A stretch of DNA of 64,000 nt from Oreocharis arfaki (Eukaryota > Chordata > Aves > Passeriformes > Paramythiidae), in contig VZRR01012944.1 of NCBI GenBank assembly GCA_013398015.1, positions 62,001 to 126,000 of the forward strand, given 5' to 3'. Numbering within the stretch: position 1 is the first letter of the stretch; every line of letters begins with the position of its first letter. Below the pieces are notes generated by a model. The model made no database searches, was not told the DNA's origin, and saw only the letters and a list, made by a program, of their open reading frames with translations. Positions 15,001 to 28,100 of the stretch are shown in pieces. The position numbers and the translations under genes were made by a program.

Positions 15001-16014
15001 ACTTTCTGTGAATGTGGCTCCATTCAAGAATGTTTATAAGAAATTCAAAAGCTCTCATGAGGTAATACATCTTGACTTTGTTTTGGTTTTGTTTCTAATG
15101 GTAAGATTCTTAATAATAGTATTTTTTCCTTCTGAATATATTGGTTAATTGTGGAGAGTTATTTAAATAAAGGGAGATGTTGGACTAGATGTTGTGGGAC
15201 ATGAGAGTCCTGCATTCAGAATTTACTGTAACATGCATATATTAAGAGATAGAGAGAGTTTTATGCTGTTTTAGAATTTTTTTAAAGTTTAGTGAGTACA
15301 GCTTATTTAGTGATCAGTCCTTGTGTTCAAGAGTAAACTGTCTCATCACTGACGTAGGAAAGGGTATCAAGGAAATTAAAATAGGAAATCAGCATAGGTA
15401 AGGGGAATATATAGGAACACATATTGTGACTGAAATGTCGAGAAATATTACAACAAAATAGGATTGGTTACACTCTTATTTTATTACTGTATAGAAGTTA
15501 AATAATGTAGAGCTGGTAGGATTTCTCTGAATAATTTTAATAACCAAGAGAAGAATTTAGGCAGGAAAAATGTCACTATTTGCTCCAGTATCTCTCCTAT
15601 ATTAAGCACACTGGTAGTGCAATTTGGCTTCATACTGCATAGTACAATATTTCTATTTATACTAATCCAGTAAATCTCTTTGGAGAATGCACAAATAGGG
15701 TCTTTGCATAACCCAAGGGAGAAAAAAAAAACAACCGACTGATTTTATTTTTTATGGTACATTAAAGAACTGGTTTTGGCTTGATGTTTATTGGCTGCTT
15801 TTTTTTTTCTTCTGTGATAGATATCTTAGCCTGTTTTGTTTTCTGTCACCACTGTTTGTATGTTTAAAATATTCTCTCATGCCTTTGTTGCCCATATTAC
15901 TTTAGAAAAGAATAAAGTACTGTTTGTTTCTGTTTCGAGACTTGTTAGTTTGCCAGTATGAAATCATATGTATAAATGCATACTTGATTATTAATTTTTA
16001 TCTATTTATTTCAG

Positions 16015-16194
16015 AAGAAAATCTAAAGCACCACCTCCTCCATCTGAAACAAAGTCCATTGCTGTTTCTCCGTTTGATAACGCAGAGCCAACCAACCTCA
16101 TCATGGAACAGAAGGAGAATGTAATTGATAAAGATATTGAATTATCAGTGGTCCTGCCAGGAGATGTGATCAAATACACTACAGTTAACGGGAG
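16015..16194 (+). CDS. COBLL1: COBLL1 exon a: KRAP-like motif and start of ubiquitin-like region
   Basis: The acceptor is tttcag before aagaaaatc and the donor is gtatgt. The exon starts with the last base of a split codon and ends after two bases of Arg60. It encodes RKSKAPPPPSETK, then a short linker, then MEQKENVIDKDIELSVVLPG, which matches the vertebrate COBLL1 N-terminal region almost word for word (compared from memory). An in-frame ATG at 16103 (Met30) could start a shorter isoform, but nothing here shows a promoter for it. Confidence 0.95.
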
Positions 16195-19100
16195 GTATGT
16201 TACGCAGAATGATATTTTTGTTTAATTTTCTTTTCTTTGCTGAAGGTTACTTCAACCTTCATCCAGGTTATAATCATTCGGTAAAATACATGATTTGTGT
16301 AAGCCTGAACATTAAGTGTGTCCAAAGAAGAGCAGTGAAGCGAAGTGTCAAGATCACAAGTCTTAGGAGGGTTAGGGTTACCCGAGGGAGCTGGGGCTGT
16401 TTAGCCTGGAGAGAAGGCTCAGGAGGGACCTTATTGTGCTCAGCAGCTACCTGGAAGAAGGTTGTAGCCAGGTAGGATTTGTCTCTTCTCCCAAGTAACA
16501 AGTGATAGGATAAGAGGAAATGGCCTAATGGGCCTCCCCAATAGGGAGTTCTAGATTGGACATTAGGAAAAATTTCTTCATGGAAAGGGTTTGAAAAGCA
16601 TTGGGACAGGCAGCCCAGGCAAGTGGTTTAGTCACCGTCCCTGGAGGTATTTAGAAGATATGTAGATGTAGTACGCTTAAGGACATGGTTTAGTGGTGGA
16701 CTTGGCAGTGCTGGGTTATTGGCTGGACTTGATGATCTTAAAGGTCTTCTAAATGATTCTGTGATTCTACTATGATTTTTGGGTTGATATGGAAATATCT
16801 ACTTTATACCTGTACCTGCCATTTCAGAAGACTGGTTTTTTGAGATTCAAAAATTCTGTATGGTACCTGTCGGTATGTGTAGCCACATCTGTTGTCTTTT
16901 CTAGTCACCAAAAATCTCTAATAAAATACTGGTTTGTGTGATTCAGTGAATTTTCCCACATAGGTTTTGCTTTTTAAAGAGCACTTTGTTCATCCTGTTT
17001 GGGTACAAAGTTTTGTGTTCAGCACTTGCTCAGCACTGCCACCTTTAGACTACTAGCAGTCCTCAAAAAGCATGTCATCACTTCAGACAAAATCTGTAAT
17101 GCTTCAAAAAAATTTATAGCTATGAATATACATCCAAACCCTTTGGATTTCTTTTAACGATTATGTTTTGCTAAAGCTGGTTTTAGTTTGAAATGCGTAT
17201 TTCAGACTATTAGTTGGTAGGATGGATTGTGCATGTAACTGTCAAGTCACCTTTAGTTCAGACAGACCTAAACATTTACTGGTGAGCTGAAATTATAAGT
17301 CCTGGGACTTAAAATGTAGGTCTAGTAAGAAGAGACCTGTGCAAGGCTGTGTAGGGATCACAGCAATTTGGGTGCCAGTTCGTTGCTATCCTAAGCTGAA
17401 ATAAACAAACTTCTTTGTATATTGTCCTTGTGTTAGTGTATGGCCCATGTCTTTCCTGCTGAAACCAAGCAGGCTGACTTATTTATTCATTCAAACCAGG
17501 TACCGTAAATGTGTGCTTATACCTACTTCTTAATGAGAGATGAAGTCTGGCTTGAGTCTGTTTGCACACTGTCATTTGCTGGAGTTCATGAGGTCGTTGC
17601 TTAGACATCAAATACCAGCTTGTTCACCAGAGCTGCAATGGGTCTTTTTACTCCTTCCCCTGACTCTGTGATTTTCAGGATAACTTAAATGTGAGGTTTT
17701 ATTTCTCAGAAGAAATTTTCTGAAATAACGTGAGTACTTGATGCTTTATGGTGCTCTTTCCAGCATGTTTACAGCAAGGAATATTGCAGTCTGTAAATGT
17801 GGTGCCTTCCTGATTTTAAACCTTCTTAGACATGAGGCTCCATGTGAACACTGTCAGGAACTTCTTTTTGTTCCCCTTGTCCACATTTACAAGTACCGTG
17901 GGCCCTCTCTCATGCTTTGCTCAGAACAAAGTGCCAGAAAGGAATATTGCATCTATCTTCACTTGGTCAGATTACATTGTGTATAATTACTCAGTGTTCA
18001 AGACAGGCTTTACAGGCTTATCAGGAATTGCACTCATTTCCTAATCAGTTTTATTATCCACAGTTAGGGGATTTTTCAATCAAGATACTGTATGTGATTG
18101 ATTTCATACATGGCTGTCTTGCAAATAAGAACCAGTATTAGCCCTACTAGGCTCGTCTCAGAGTGAGGGGAGATGTGCGGGACCTGCAGTCCACTGTGAA
18201 ACGTTTTTCAAACTGTCATTTGTTCTATATGAGCTTTGCTCTGTCTTTATAGACATATATTGGGAACAAATAGGCAAGTTCCCTCTAGAAATTACATAAA
18301 CAGACAAATTGTTACTTTGCCTCTTTTCTCATTCATAATTCGAGGTGAGCAGCTCTGAGGGTCTTGGGGAGAGAACACCTTTTAAATCTCATACTAGAAA
18401 AAGCAAAATGGTGAGTTTTAACAGCCATGTGCTCAAATTGCAGAGACCACTAGAAGAAACTTTTCTGTTTCAGATTAAGTTGGGTTGGTTTGCTCCCTAC
18501 TTTGGCATAGTGGATAGAAAGAGCTAGGTAGCACAAAGCAAGGTGTTAGTGAGATAATATCCTGATTATGTAGAAGTAGGCAAAAGAGGATCAGAAAGAA
18601 ATTCAAAAGAAGAATTAGAGAAAAAGATTACCAGAGAAGAATTTTTCGTTCTTGGGTTGATCTAAAGTGACTAAAGCGAAAGACTGAGAAAAGGAAGAAC
18701 TGGAGTAAGTCGTTCCTCATTCTGAAATTTCAGGAATGGGTGGATTCTCTTATTTAAGCCTTGACACCAATTTGTACTTTGTAGTAGTTGGTGATAGGGA
18801 TTCACTTCATCTCTTCAGAGTCTGACAGTGACATGTACACTCTTGATAACAGGATTTGTGAAGGGGGATCTCAGGCGAACAGTTATTTCAAAGCAACAAC
18901 CACTCTCCCACCTCAGATGTGGTAAGAGCAGTGAGTGGTAGGAATTGAAGGTACAGTGTTCTGAACAAGGAATAGAAAAATGAGCGGAGCTTTTCATTAG
19001 TTGTTTTGTTTTGCTCTGCTTTTGTTTAAGTGGAACATTTTTCGGAGTGATTTAATAGCACAGAGACGAAGAATTTTTTTGCAGCCAAAGAAGGAATAAA

Positions 19101-22100
19101 ATCCAAACCAAACTTGAAGTATTTTTTTTTTTTAGCAGCCTGAGCAATTTGATAGTTTTTTTTTTGTTTACCCACAGAGAATAAATGCAGAGTTTGAGAC
19201 AGTTTTCTTGAAATTGTATAATTAGTTTCAGTTGTATGCATCAGTAAATTAACTTAGCAATTTCAGGGGCCAATATGATAATGACATACAGTTAGTTTGG
19301 AAATGGTGTGCTAAAAAATAGTTTTGCAGGGTAGTATGTTTGGGACTTCAGTTTCAGGGCTGAACTTGTTTTGTAAGAGTCCTTTGTGAGGTTTCATTTG
19401 ATATTTCCATTTATTAAAATATTCTTAATAAACTGTTGGTTTACTCTCTATAGCTAGCTGGTGAATAACAAGCTTTGTGGTGTTGCCCTACTTTTCAAAC
19501 CCTATTGTACTTAAATTTGTCAGCAAGAAATTTCTGTGAGTTTTGGTGGGTTTTGTTGTTCTCTATGAAAACGTGTCTTTTTTCCTTTAGAGAACTGAAT
19601 TAGTGAATGTTTTTGTAAGGAAGGCCATGAAACCATTATTACTAAGTAATTGGAGATCTATAGAAAGCCACACTGTGTGTAGGTTTCTTTTCTCTCTTTT
19701 CTTAATATTCCACCACTACCTAGGGATGCTTTTGGTGGTTATTGAGAGGGTTTTGTTTGTTTGATGGTGCTTACTGCAAATCTCATGATGGGAAGACATT
19801 GTTCCTAAAGTTTGATTGTATCAGAAATCTAGAATCTCAACTTTTTTTAAGCAGCAAATTTCTAGCCCTTGTTTTTGGAGAGGAGTTTGGCAGTTTGATA
19901 CATTTTTTTCCCTTTAAAGGCTTGAGTGCTTGAAGTGACACCTTCCACTGTTGATTACAAAAATAACGGGCTTTGATACATTCTAGTGAAGGTTCATCCT
20001 TTAACTATCAGTCATGTGATGTAATGAGAGGCCGCTTTTAGCTACTTTTTGTTGTTATTTAGTCGGGTAGGAACAAGCAGAGAAAAATAGATGAGAGATG
20101 AAGGGTTGCAGGAATATGTAAATACCTTTATGCTCAGAGATTTCCAGAAAACCTAGAGTAATTTTATGAAGTTAAGTTGCAAAAAAATATTTTACTGAAG
20201 TTAGATGAAGGAGGACTAGCAGATGATGTACTCTGAGGTAGCTGGTGGCTACTTTTTGGTGCTTTGCTAAATATTAATTGTGGAAGCAGTTAAATGTACT
20301 GTGATATATGTATTCTTCCACCTTTAATCCTTGAAAGCTTTAGGAAAAAAAAGTTTTACAAGTTTTGGAGGATATGATTACAAGGAAATCTTGCTTTTTG
20401 GGTTTTTTTATTGCTGTAGGAGTATCTTTCTAAAGCAGTTATTGAAGATGTCTTGCCTGCAGTGGAGTGGGGGAAACTTAAAGTCCATGTTCCTTTAGTC
20501 AAGCAGGTTGTTTCTGGAAGTATCAATGGAAAGCAAATTTGCACTGAGTCACTGTTCTCATGTACTAATTTGCACATACCTGTTGTTTGTGAGCAGCTGT
20601 TACTGACTTATCATTCTGTCACTTCTGTGACTCTGGTTAACGTGAGGGCTTGCCCCTGTTGCTGTGGTGCACTTCCATAGGATGGCTTTCTGGGATCCTT
20701 GCGTGTCAATTCTTGCTCTGCTCGTCTTTGATAATCTTACTTCTCTCCGATAACTGAAGAGCAGCTTTTAAAGCCAGGCAGTATATAAAAATTCACCAGA
20801 CAAAAAGGTAACGAGTAACTTATTGGATGCACTGGTAACCAGAAAGGTCACTACAGAAGTAGTGTCTGCTGCCTCCTCTGGCTCCCTCCTCCTCGGCCCT
20901 GCCCACAGTGAGACTGGGGAGTGACGAGATTTGCATTTGCAGCCCTTCTCTTCTTAGGGTGGGATGGATGTACTTGTTTTATTAGGGATTAGAAGTACAA
21001 GAAGTGGAGTATTTCCTCCTTCTGTCTTGTAACTGAAGCAGGTTGTGCTATATACAGGAGATGAATTGAAATAAACTTTCTGGTTTAGCAATGAGAAGAG
21101 GGAGGTGTAGTTATTATTCTGCATTTCACGTGGTATTCCTCAGGCTGTTTTAATATAATCTAGGCAAAAGCATGGGAGTATATTACATTCTCCTATACCT
21201 CTTCAGTCCATCTGATAACTGCTTTTTCACACATTGGAGTACCATTTCTGTATGGGGTTTTTTTTGTTTTTTTGTTCCTCCTGCCTTTGTCTCCTGAGGC
21301 AGGTGTTCTCCTGCCACTTAAGCAGGCAGAAGCTTTCTTCTGGAATGGAAATATCTGTCAGCTTTTGAACAGTTTCCATCTTCTGGAAGTGCAGCATGTG
21401 CACTGCAGAGTCCAGTCCTGCTGCTAGAAATCAGAAGACAGTTTGCTTATGGAACATTTGTCCTTTAAGAGGAAGAGAAACAGGAATGATATTCTAAAGA
21501 GGGGAATAATTCAGTGTTCACAATAACTTTTAACACTGAGTCATTCTTAATTATTTTTATGGAACTGCATCATATGAAAAGTCTGCTTTAACTTACTGCT
21601 TAATAAATATCCTCATGATCTTTGTTATCTAGAATTGTGCTTAATCTGATGGTTCTTTGTAGAAGCTATTTCCGCATTTGGCTGTGCTACCAGAATACTT
21701 GCCTCTGTTATGAGATTACATCTAGAATTTAAGATTTCTGATAAAGCCATACCAGCCAAACCCTGTATTTCTCATAGACACTTAAGCATTTTTTTCAACA
21801 TACCATTTGATTGCTTCACAGACTTTTATTTTCATAATATCCTTCTGAGGCAGAGCAGGTGATGGTTTTCCCTGTTCACAGCTGTAACTGAAAGATGCAG
21901 AGGGTGTCACAATGAAATTATCCTTACCCAACTCAAAAAAAAAAATTATTGAGGGATGATCTGATAGTGCTATAACTTAATTCAGTTCTGTAACATGCAA
22001 AGTTAGGACATTCTCCTTACTTTTGGTCTATTTAAACATCTATGACACTTCTGTTTCAAGTAAAACTTTAATGAATGTATTTCAGTAGCAACTGGAAATA

Positions 22101-25100
22101 CTCAGCCTATCCTAATACTGTGTTCTGCATGTTCTTCATTAAGCACTGAGGGAACAAGGACATACAGGTACTGACTACATCTGACAGATTCTGTTGGCCA
22201 TTCTTCATTTTGGGAAGGATATCTTGCATCACACAGAGCTTCTCAAGAAATGGGATTTGCCTACTATATTGTCATTTAGCTTCTTTCTTGCTGTTGGTAT
22301 TAAGAACCTAGATAATTCTGGAATCCCTAATGCAAGACCTTTTCAAAATGTGTCTTTCTTAAACTTCATTTCTTCTGCATCTTCCAAGTGGCTCATGCAC
22401 GGACTTCCTGAAAGTAAAGTCCCTTGTAACTCAAAATGGATATAAAAACGCCAGGCTTTGCAAAAGAACTGTTCTTAATGAATAACAGAGTATTTATCGC
22501 CACTGTTAAAGTTCCCACTAAATGTCAAATGAGGTGACTAATCCACATGTCCCTGTTGACCTCAGGAAAAGCTTCACGCAAGCAAGAAGTTCCCACTCTG
22601 CTCAAGTACTTGGCATATTTTCATGCAAACTGGTTTCATTTTCTTTTTAGTGGCTTTTTTGGGGGGTTGGCGCTTTTTTTTTTTTTGTAATTATGTTTTT
22701 TTTAAAGCTCGAAGATATTTAAAGTTGGTGTCTGGCAGTAATTATTTAGTCCCAGAAGGGAAAGGATGACTTGAATTAAATGTTTAGCTGCACGTCTTGT
22801 TATAGCCTGCTTAATTGTCATCTGTTGTGAGAGTTCCATTTGTCTTTTACAGGAAGCCCATGATGGACTTGCTGATCTTTCTCTGTGCACAGTATCATTT
22901 AAATCCATCAAGTTATACCATAGAGTTGGTATCAGCAGAAAATAGCCAGATTAAATTCAAACCCAACACACCAGTGGGAATGCTTGAAGTGGAAAAGGTG
23001 ATTGTAAAGGCGAAACAAATGGATAAGAAGAAACCTGCTCCAGTTATACCGGAGGTGAGAACTAAAATTAGGCATATTGAGAAATTAGAATCACTTCTGT
23101 ATTCAGCATATTGAGCTGGTAGCTCATCCTCTTGTTTCAGCTTTTCCTGTTGTCTTTCATCCTCTCGCCTTGAAGCTCTCTGAAATGCTTTAGTCTCTTT
23201 TTGATAAGCTCCTCTTAGGTAAAATACATCTCAATTTGTTGCAGCAAACGTCTTTGCTGCTGAAAGAAGGAAATATTACAGTATTATTTGAAATCCCACG
23301 CCTTATCGGCCTTCTGAAAAATTCTGCAGATGAAGTGTGGCTGAGTACAGCCTTGAACAAACTGAAAATCAACATCTTGTACCATCTGTCATGCTGTGAT
23401 ATATGTGCCCTTCTGATTGTATGTTCATTTTCCTTAATACATACTGTTCTGTCTTAGCTTTTTTTTAGTATACCCTGAAGAGGGCAGAAGCTTTCAGTAG
23501 TACTAAACCAATTCCTGGATGTTGCTTAAATCTTTCCTTCCACCTTTGTCCTTCTGCTGTGTAGAAGAATACTGACTTTTAATTTATCTAAAGCACTTAC
23601 AGAGGGTCAGGAGAGCTCTTCTGCTGCCCTTCTGCCTTCCCCCTACACACGTGTGCACAGGCACTCGCTCGTGGCTCATCACCTCACTTCTGCAGCTTCC
23701 CAGTATAACCCAGCAGGGCATCTCCCTCCAGGCACGTATGCTGCTGCACAGGCAAATGGCACTGCTAAAGGAGAAAGCAATCTGCCTCACGTGTCCTTTT
23801 CTTGCATGCAAGGGAATAGCAAAATAGTTCTTAGTTTCTTATGTAATGTTTCTGAACCTGCAGCACTGGTGAAGTTGGCCGTAAGTGGAATTCCTGTGAT
23901 TACTGTGAGGTTGCTGTAAAAATGCCAGTTCTTTCAGAATGTATGCCGGAATTTATTGGAATTTTCTTCTCTTTAGCAAACAGTGAGGGTAGTGATAAAC
24001 TACAAGAAGACACAGAAGACAGTAGTAAGAGTTAGTCCACATTCACCCCTTCAAGATCTCATACCAATTATCTGTAGCAAATGTGAGTTTGATCCTTCAC
24101 ACACTGTACTACTGAAGAGTTACCAGTCTCAAGAACCCCTTGAAATGACAAAATCTCTTAATGACCTTGGACTAAGAGAACTGTATGCCATGGATGTCAG
24201 TCAAGGTAAGATAACTTCTGTAAATTGCTGTTACATAACATTTTAAATAATGTATGCATATTTTTGGGTTTCTTACTTATCAAATTATTTTCTAGAAATT
24301 TAGTATATATTTCATTAGTCTTCCACAAAACTGAAGCGGACTCATGTGTACCTGGACTTTTGTTTTCAGAAGTGCTGTATAAAAGTTTTATTTTCTAACC
24401 AAGTATTCTCTGCCAGCAGAGGCAGCTGAGTACAAATCCTCACTTAAAGCCTTCTTTTCCTTCCCTCACACCTTCCCCGAGAAACTTATGTACACCCTAT
24501 TTCCCTTAGCTCCTACACGACATCATGATGACCTGAAAAGAACAGAAATGTTAGAGAAAATTAGTTTTCTTTAAGATTATTTAAAATTTTTGAAGTGTTA
24601 GACTATTCTGATGGTCTTTATGTACATTTCTGAATGCTGCTTGTCTTTGCCAGAGATTTTGAAGGAAAAATATTTTTTAAATTGCAGTCCAACAGGGATA
24701 CAATGTACTTTCTAATATTTGTACAGACATTCCTAGGCCAGATTTTAACTTCATCTGGGCAGGTGGCAGGTTACTATACTGTGATTAAAAATTTTGTACA
24801 GTCTGATTTGTTCCATTTCAGACATTTCTCACAGGAAACTTTACCTCAGTGTAGAAAGCTGTAATATTGATTGACTCACTCCTGGTTTTGACCACTGTTT
24901 TATTTGCTTGATTTTATTTCTACTCTAAAACTTGTGGAGCTTGTTGGGGTTTTTTTTTGTCTTTGCCCCTCTTTCTACCTATATGGTAACCTTACTGTTT
25001 GGAGATTACAGTTTCAAGAGTTCTCTCAGTGTACTTGCTAAAGGTGAGAATGACAGATTTGGACAGTATGTCCTTTTTCCATAGAGAAATAAAAAATGAA

Positions 25101-28100
25101 ATATCTTTCTCTTCCACACTGGAAACCAACATATTTTAACTTGCCTAAACATGTGCCCCAAGTGCAGTATTTGGTTTGTTCTCTGGTTATTTACTGCTTT
25201 TGTCTACAGACTGGCAAAGCTGCTTTTTGCACAATATGATGTGTGTTTCACTTGAATCAACAGCCAAAAAATCCTTGGGAGGGCATACAAGGGCATATAT
25301 GCTTTCTACACAGCAATGCTAAGAAATTTAGATGTTCTTCAGTTCTCTTAATACAAAGTAGTTCAGAATTTCAATTTTGCAGGCAGGCTCAAAGCTCTGA
25401 ATTTTCCATTATCATTATGGAAGTAAATGGTGAGATGTATCTTTTACTTAATAGAATTTAAATTCAAATTTTATTCTATTAACATTAGATCTTAATTTTA
25501 CATTCCTTTTCATTTTCCAAGTTGGACTGCCTGACCATCCAAACCAGAGTGAACTATTGTACATACTTATGTTTCTCTTTGCTTCAGAAATATAAGTGGA
25601 GCCTCCCTCCTTATGTGCACAGTTGCAGTATGTGTTGCATGTCTTCAGGCTCAAGCTCTCAAATGACTTAAGTATTAGGCTGTAAAGATAAACGTCCTTT
25701 TATTTCTGCAAAGTACCCAGTCAATTTTTCCATAATGTTGAAGATCCGGCTTGGCTTTCTGTGTTTATAAGTTGTTACTACGTCCTTGATTCAGATTCAC
25801 ATTTTCTGTCTTTCTTTTTGTCTTCCTGTAGCTGCATCACCAGTTGATTTGAATTTACCATCTTTTCAAGGTACGATTTACTGAAATAGGCGGTCAAACT
25901 GTAGCACTTACGGGACGTTAGCACCCGCTCCTACTGGAACATCTGCTTGACTGTGGCACGAGTAATATCTCTGTCCTATCTTAAGTGCATATTGGGAATG
26001 ATAGTGCAGGATTGGATATACCCAGTTATATAGAAAGTGGTTTTGTATGGTTTTACCCTAGATAAATTTATTAAATTTAGGATCATGTTTATATCGATAC
26101 TTGTACCAGACCTGCTGATTTTTGTTGCTCATTACATCTGCATTCAATGGGATATCTTCAAGAAAGTTCCTTCTAATAAAATTTTTGAAAAGTCAACCAC
26201 TAGGTTTACAAATCCTCTGCATGAATAAAGCAATTTAAAGAGGATGAGTTCTGCAAGATAACAAGAATGGATCTGACTGTCTTTGCTATGACTGCCATGC
26301 AGTTATGTGTTCACTGATTGAGTGTTTGGGTGATCTTTCTCCATAGTCACACCATGTGCAGGCAGGGCCTGGCTTGTCCCACTTCACACTTTGCCCTAAA
26401 TTTAAGCTGGTAGAAATGGAGAGCTGAAAAGTCTGATGCTCTTTTTCCCTTTTACTACCTTCGTGATATGAACCGTAACACGTAACAAGTGGGGTGGGCC
26501 GGACAAAATGCTGGGGTTATTAAGAGCAGCTGAAACTCATCTGTCCTGAGTTCTGAGAAGGAGAGGAAGAACAAGGATGGTAGGCAAACTGTTCATTTTG
26601 CAGATAGAAAAATTACAGGTGATTTATGATGTGTTCTGTGTATCATTGCAGGAGGTTTATGACACTGTGAAATATTTAGAATGCAAGAGAAATAATCTCT
26701 GCATGAAAAAACATCTAGGACTATTGTTTTCTATTTTAGGCTCCTACCAATCTGAAAACATAGATGTTCTGAAGGAGAAAGAAAACAAAGGATTTTTCAG
26801 CTTTTTTCAACGAAACAAGAAGAAAAGAGAACAAGTAAGGTGTAACTTTGTGTAAGCAAAACTTCTAGAAGCATGTTCCTATTGAGCAGTCAATACTGTT
26901 GATAGTTTTCCAGAAAATGTATGCAACTTGGATTTCTTTTTATTTCCCACACCTCAAGGCTGCCAGTGCCCCAGCAACTCCATTGATGAGCAAGCCAAGG
27001 CCAACATTTATCACGAGATCTAACACTGTCAGCAAGCAGTATGACTCAAACACTCTGCCCACTGAAATGCCCAAGAAACGCAGAGCTCCTTTGCCACCCA
27101 TGCCGAACTCTCAGAGTGCTCCCCAGGAACTCGCACGAGCCCAGGTCAGACCTACATCTGATATTGTGAAATCCAACAGCTTTGATAGGAATGAACAGGT
27201 TAGTTACATTTGCTTCACTTCTCTTAGCAAGTACAGACATTTTTTCACTGATAACCCTGTTGTTAATATTATGATGAGGCTTGAAATAAATGGGAAATAA
27301 AAGTGAAGTAACTGCTTTAAAAAATTTTGCCTAGAAAATAACTATAGAAATTGAATGATGCATTCCTTTTAAACTTTATAACCGAAGTAGCCGCTGTATT
27401 TTGAAAAGGTAAAACCAACTCCTTATATAAATTGGTCTTGTAAGCATCTTTTTGTTCTTTTGGATGAATACTTCATATATTCAAATATGACAATGTGGTC
27501 TCACTTTATTATAACTAGTAATTGGGGTTGGGATATTCCTGTTAATTTTGAATGTTTTAGCTGCATAGGATAATGAGTAGTTTGTTCTTTACACTATATT
27601 GTACAAAAAAGTGGACATGGGGAGCAGCCTAAACGTTGTGTTCCCAGCAAGTTAAAGTAAGGTTTTTATTTTAAAAATTGGTCTGTATTTTATTGAAGCT
27701 ATGGGATGTGGGCTACATATTTGAGTAACCTATGTATATCCCATGACATGCAAAAATTCTGCTAATAGAATTTGTGAGAATTGATGCATTAACTGTTCTC
27801 CTCGTATTGGACATATTGTCGATTGTGAATTCCAATTAAAGATCGTGGTTAAAATTTTTGTTACATATGTATTTTAATTTATTTCATACATTGCTTTGAA
27901 TACAGTATCTAAAGATGGTCTTTAGATATGAAGTTATTGATATGCTAGAAAAATTAAATGCAGAACTAAGTGAAATACAAGTCTGAAGGATTCATTTTGA
28001 GTTAGACTTGGAGACAAGAAGCTTCAGACTGTGACTACCTTTATCTTTATGCAATGATTTAGTCTTTCATTGATGCACAGAACCACAAGAGAGCACTGTT

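Larger units (their letters stand above)
1..16014 (+). other. COBLL1: Upstream intron of COBLL1 (3' part)
   Basis: No coding exon is recognisable in these 16 kb. The first visible exon begins by completing a split codon, so at least one exon lies further upstream. In mammals the exon before it is the short N-terminal one. Open frames here are short, overlap on both strands and match no family I know. Contents seen: homopolymer runs (T at 3429-3442, A at 3864-3878, A at 11425-11440), a 9-base inverted repeat at 4630-4649, a longer imperfect hairpin at 8985-9060, and GC-richer stretches near 6640-7020 and 12370-12530. Calling it an intron is inference from the gene structure. Confidence 0.75.

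Noticed and set aside
16366..16382. Telomere-like gggttaggg
   Set aside because: Part of the CR1 copy, where the preceding and following sequence follow the element.
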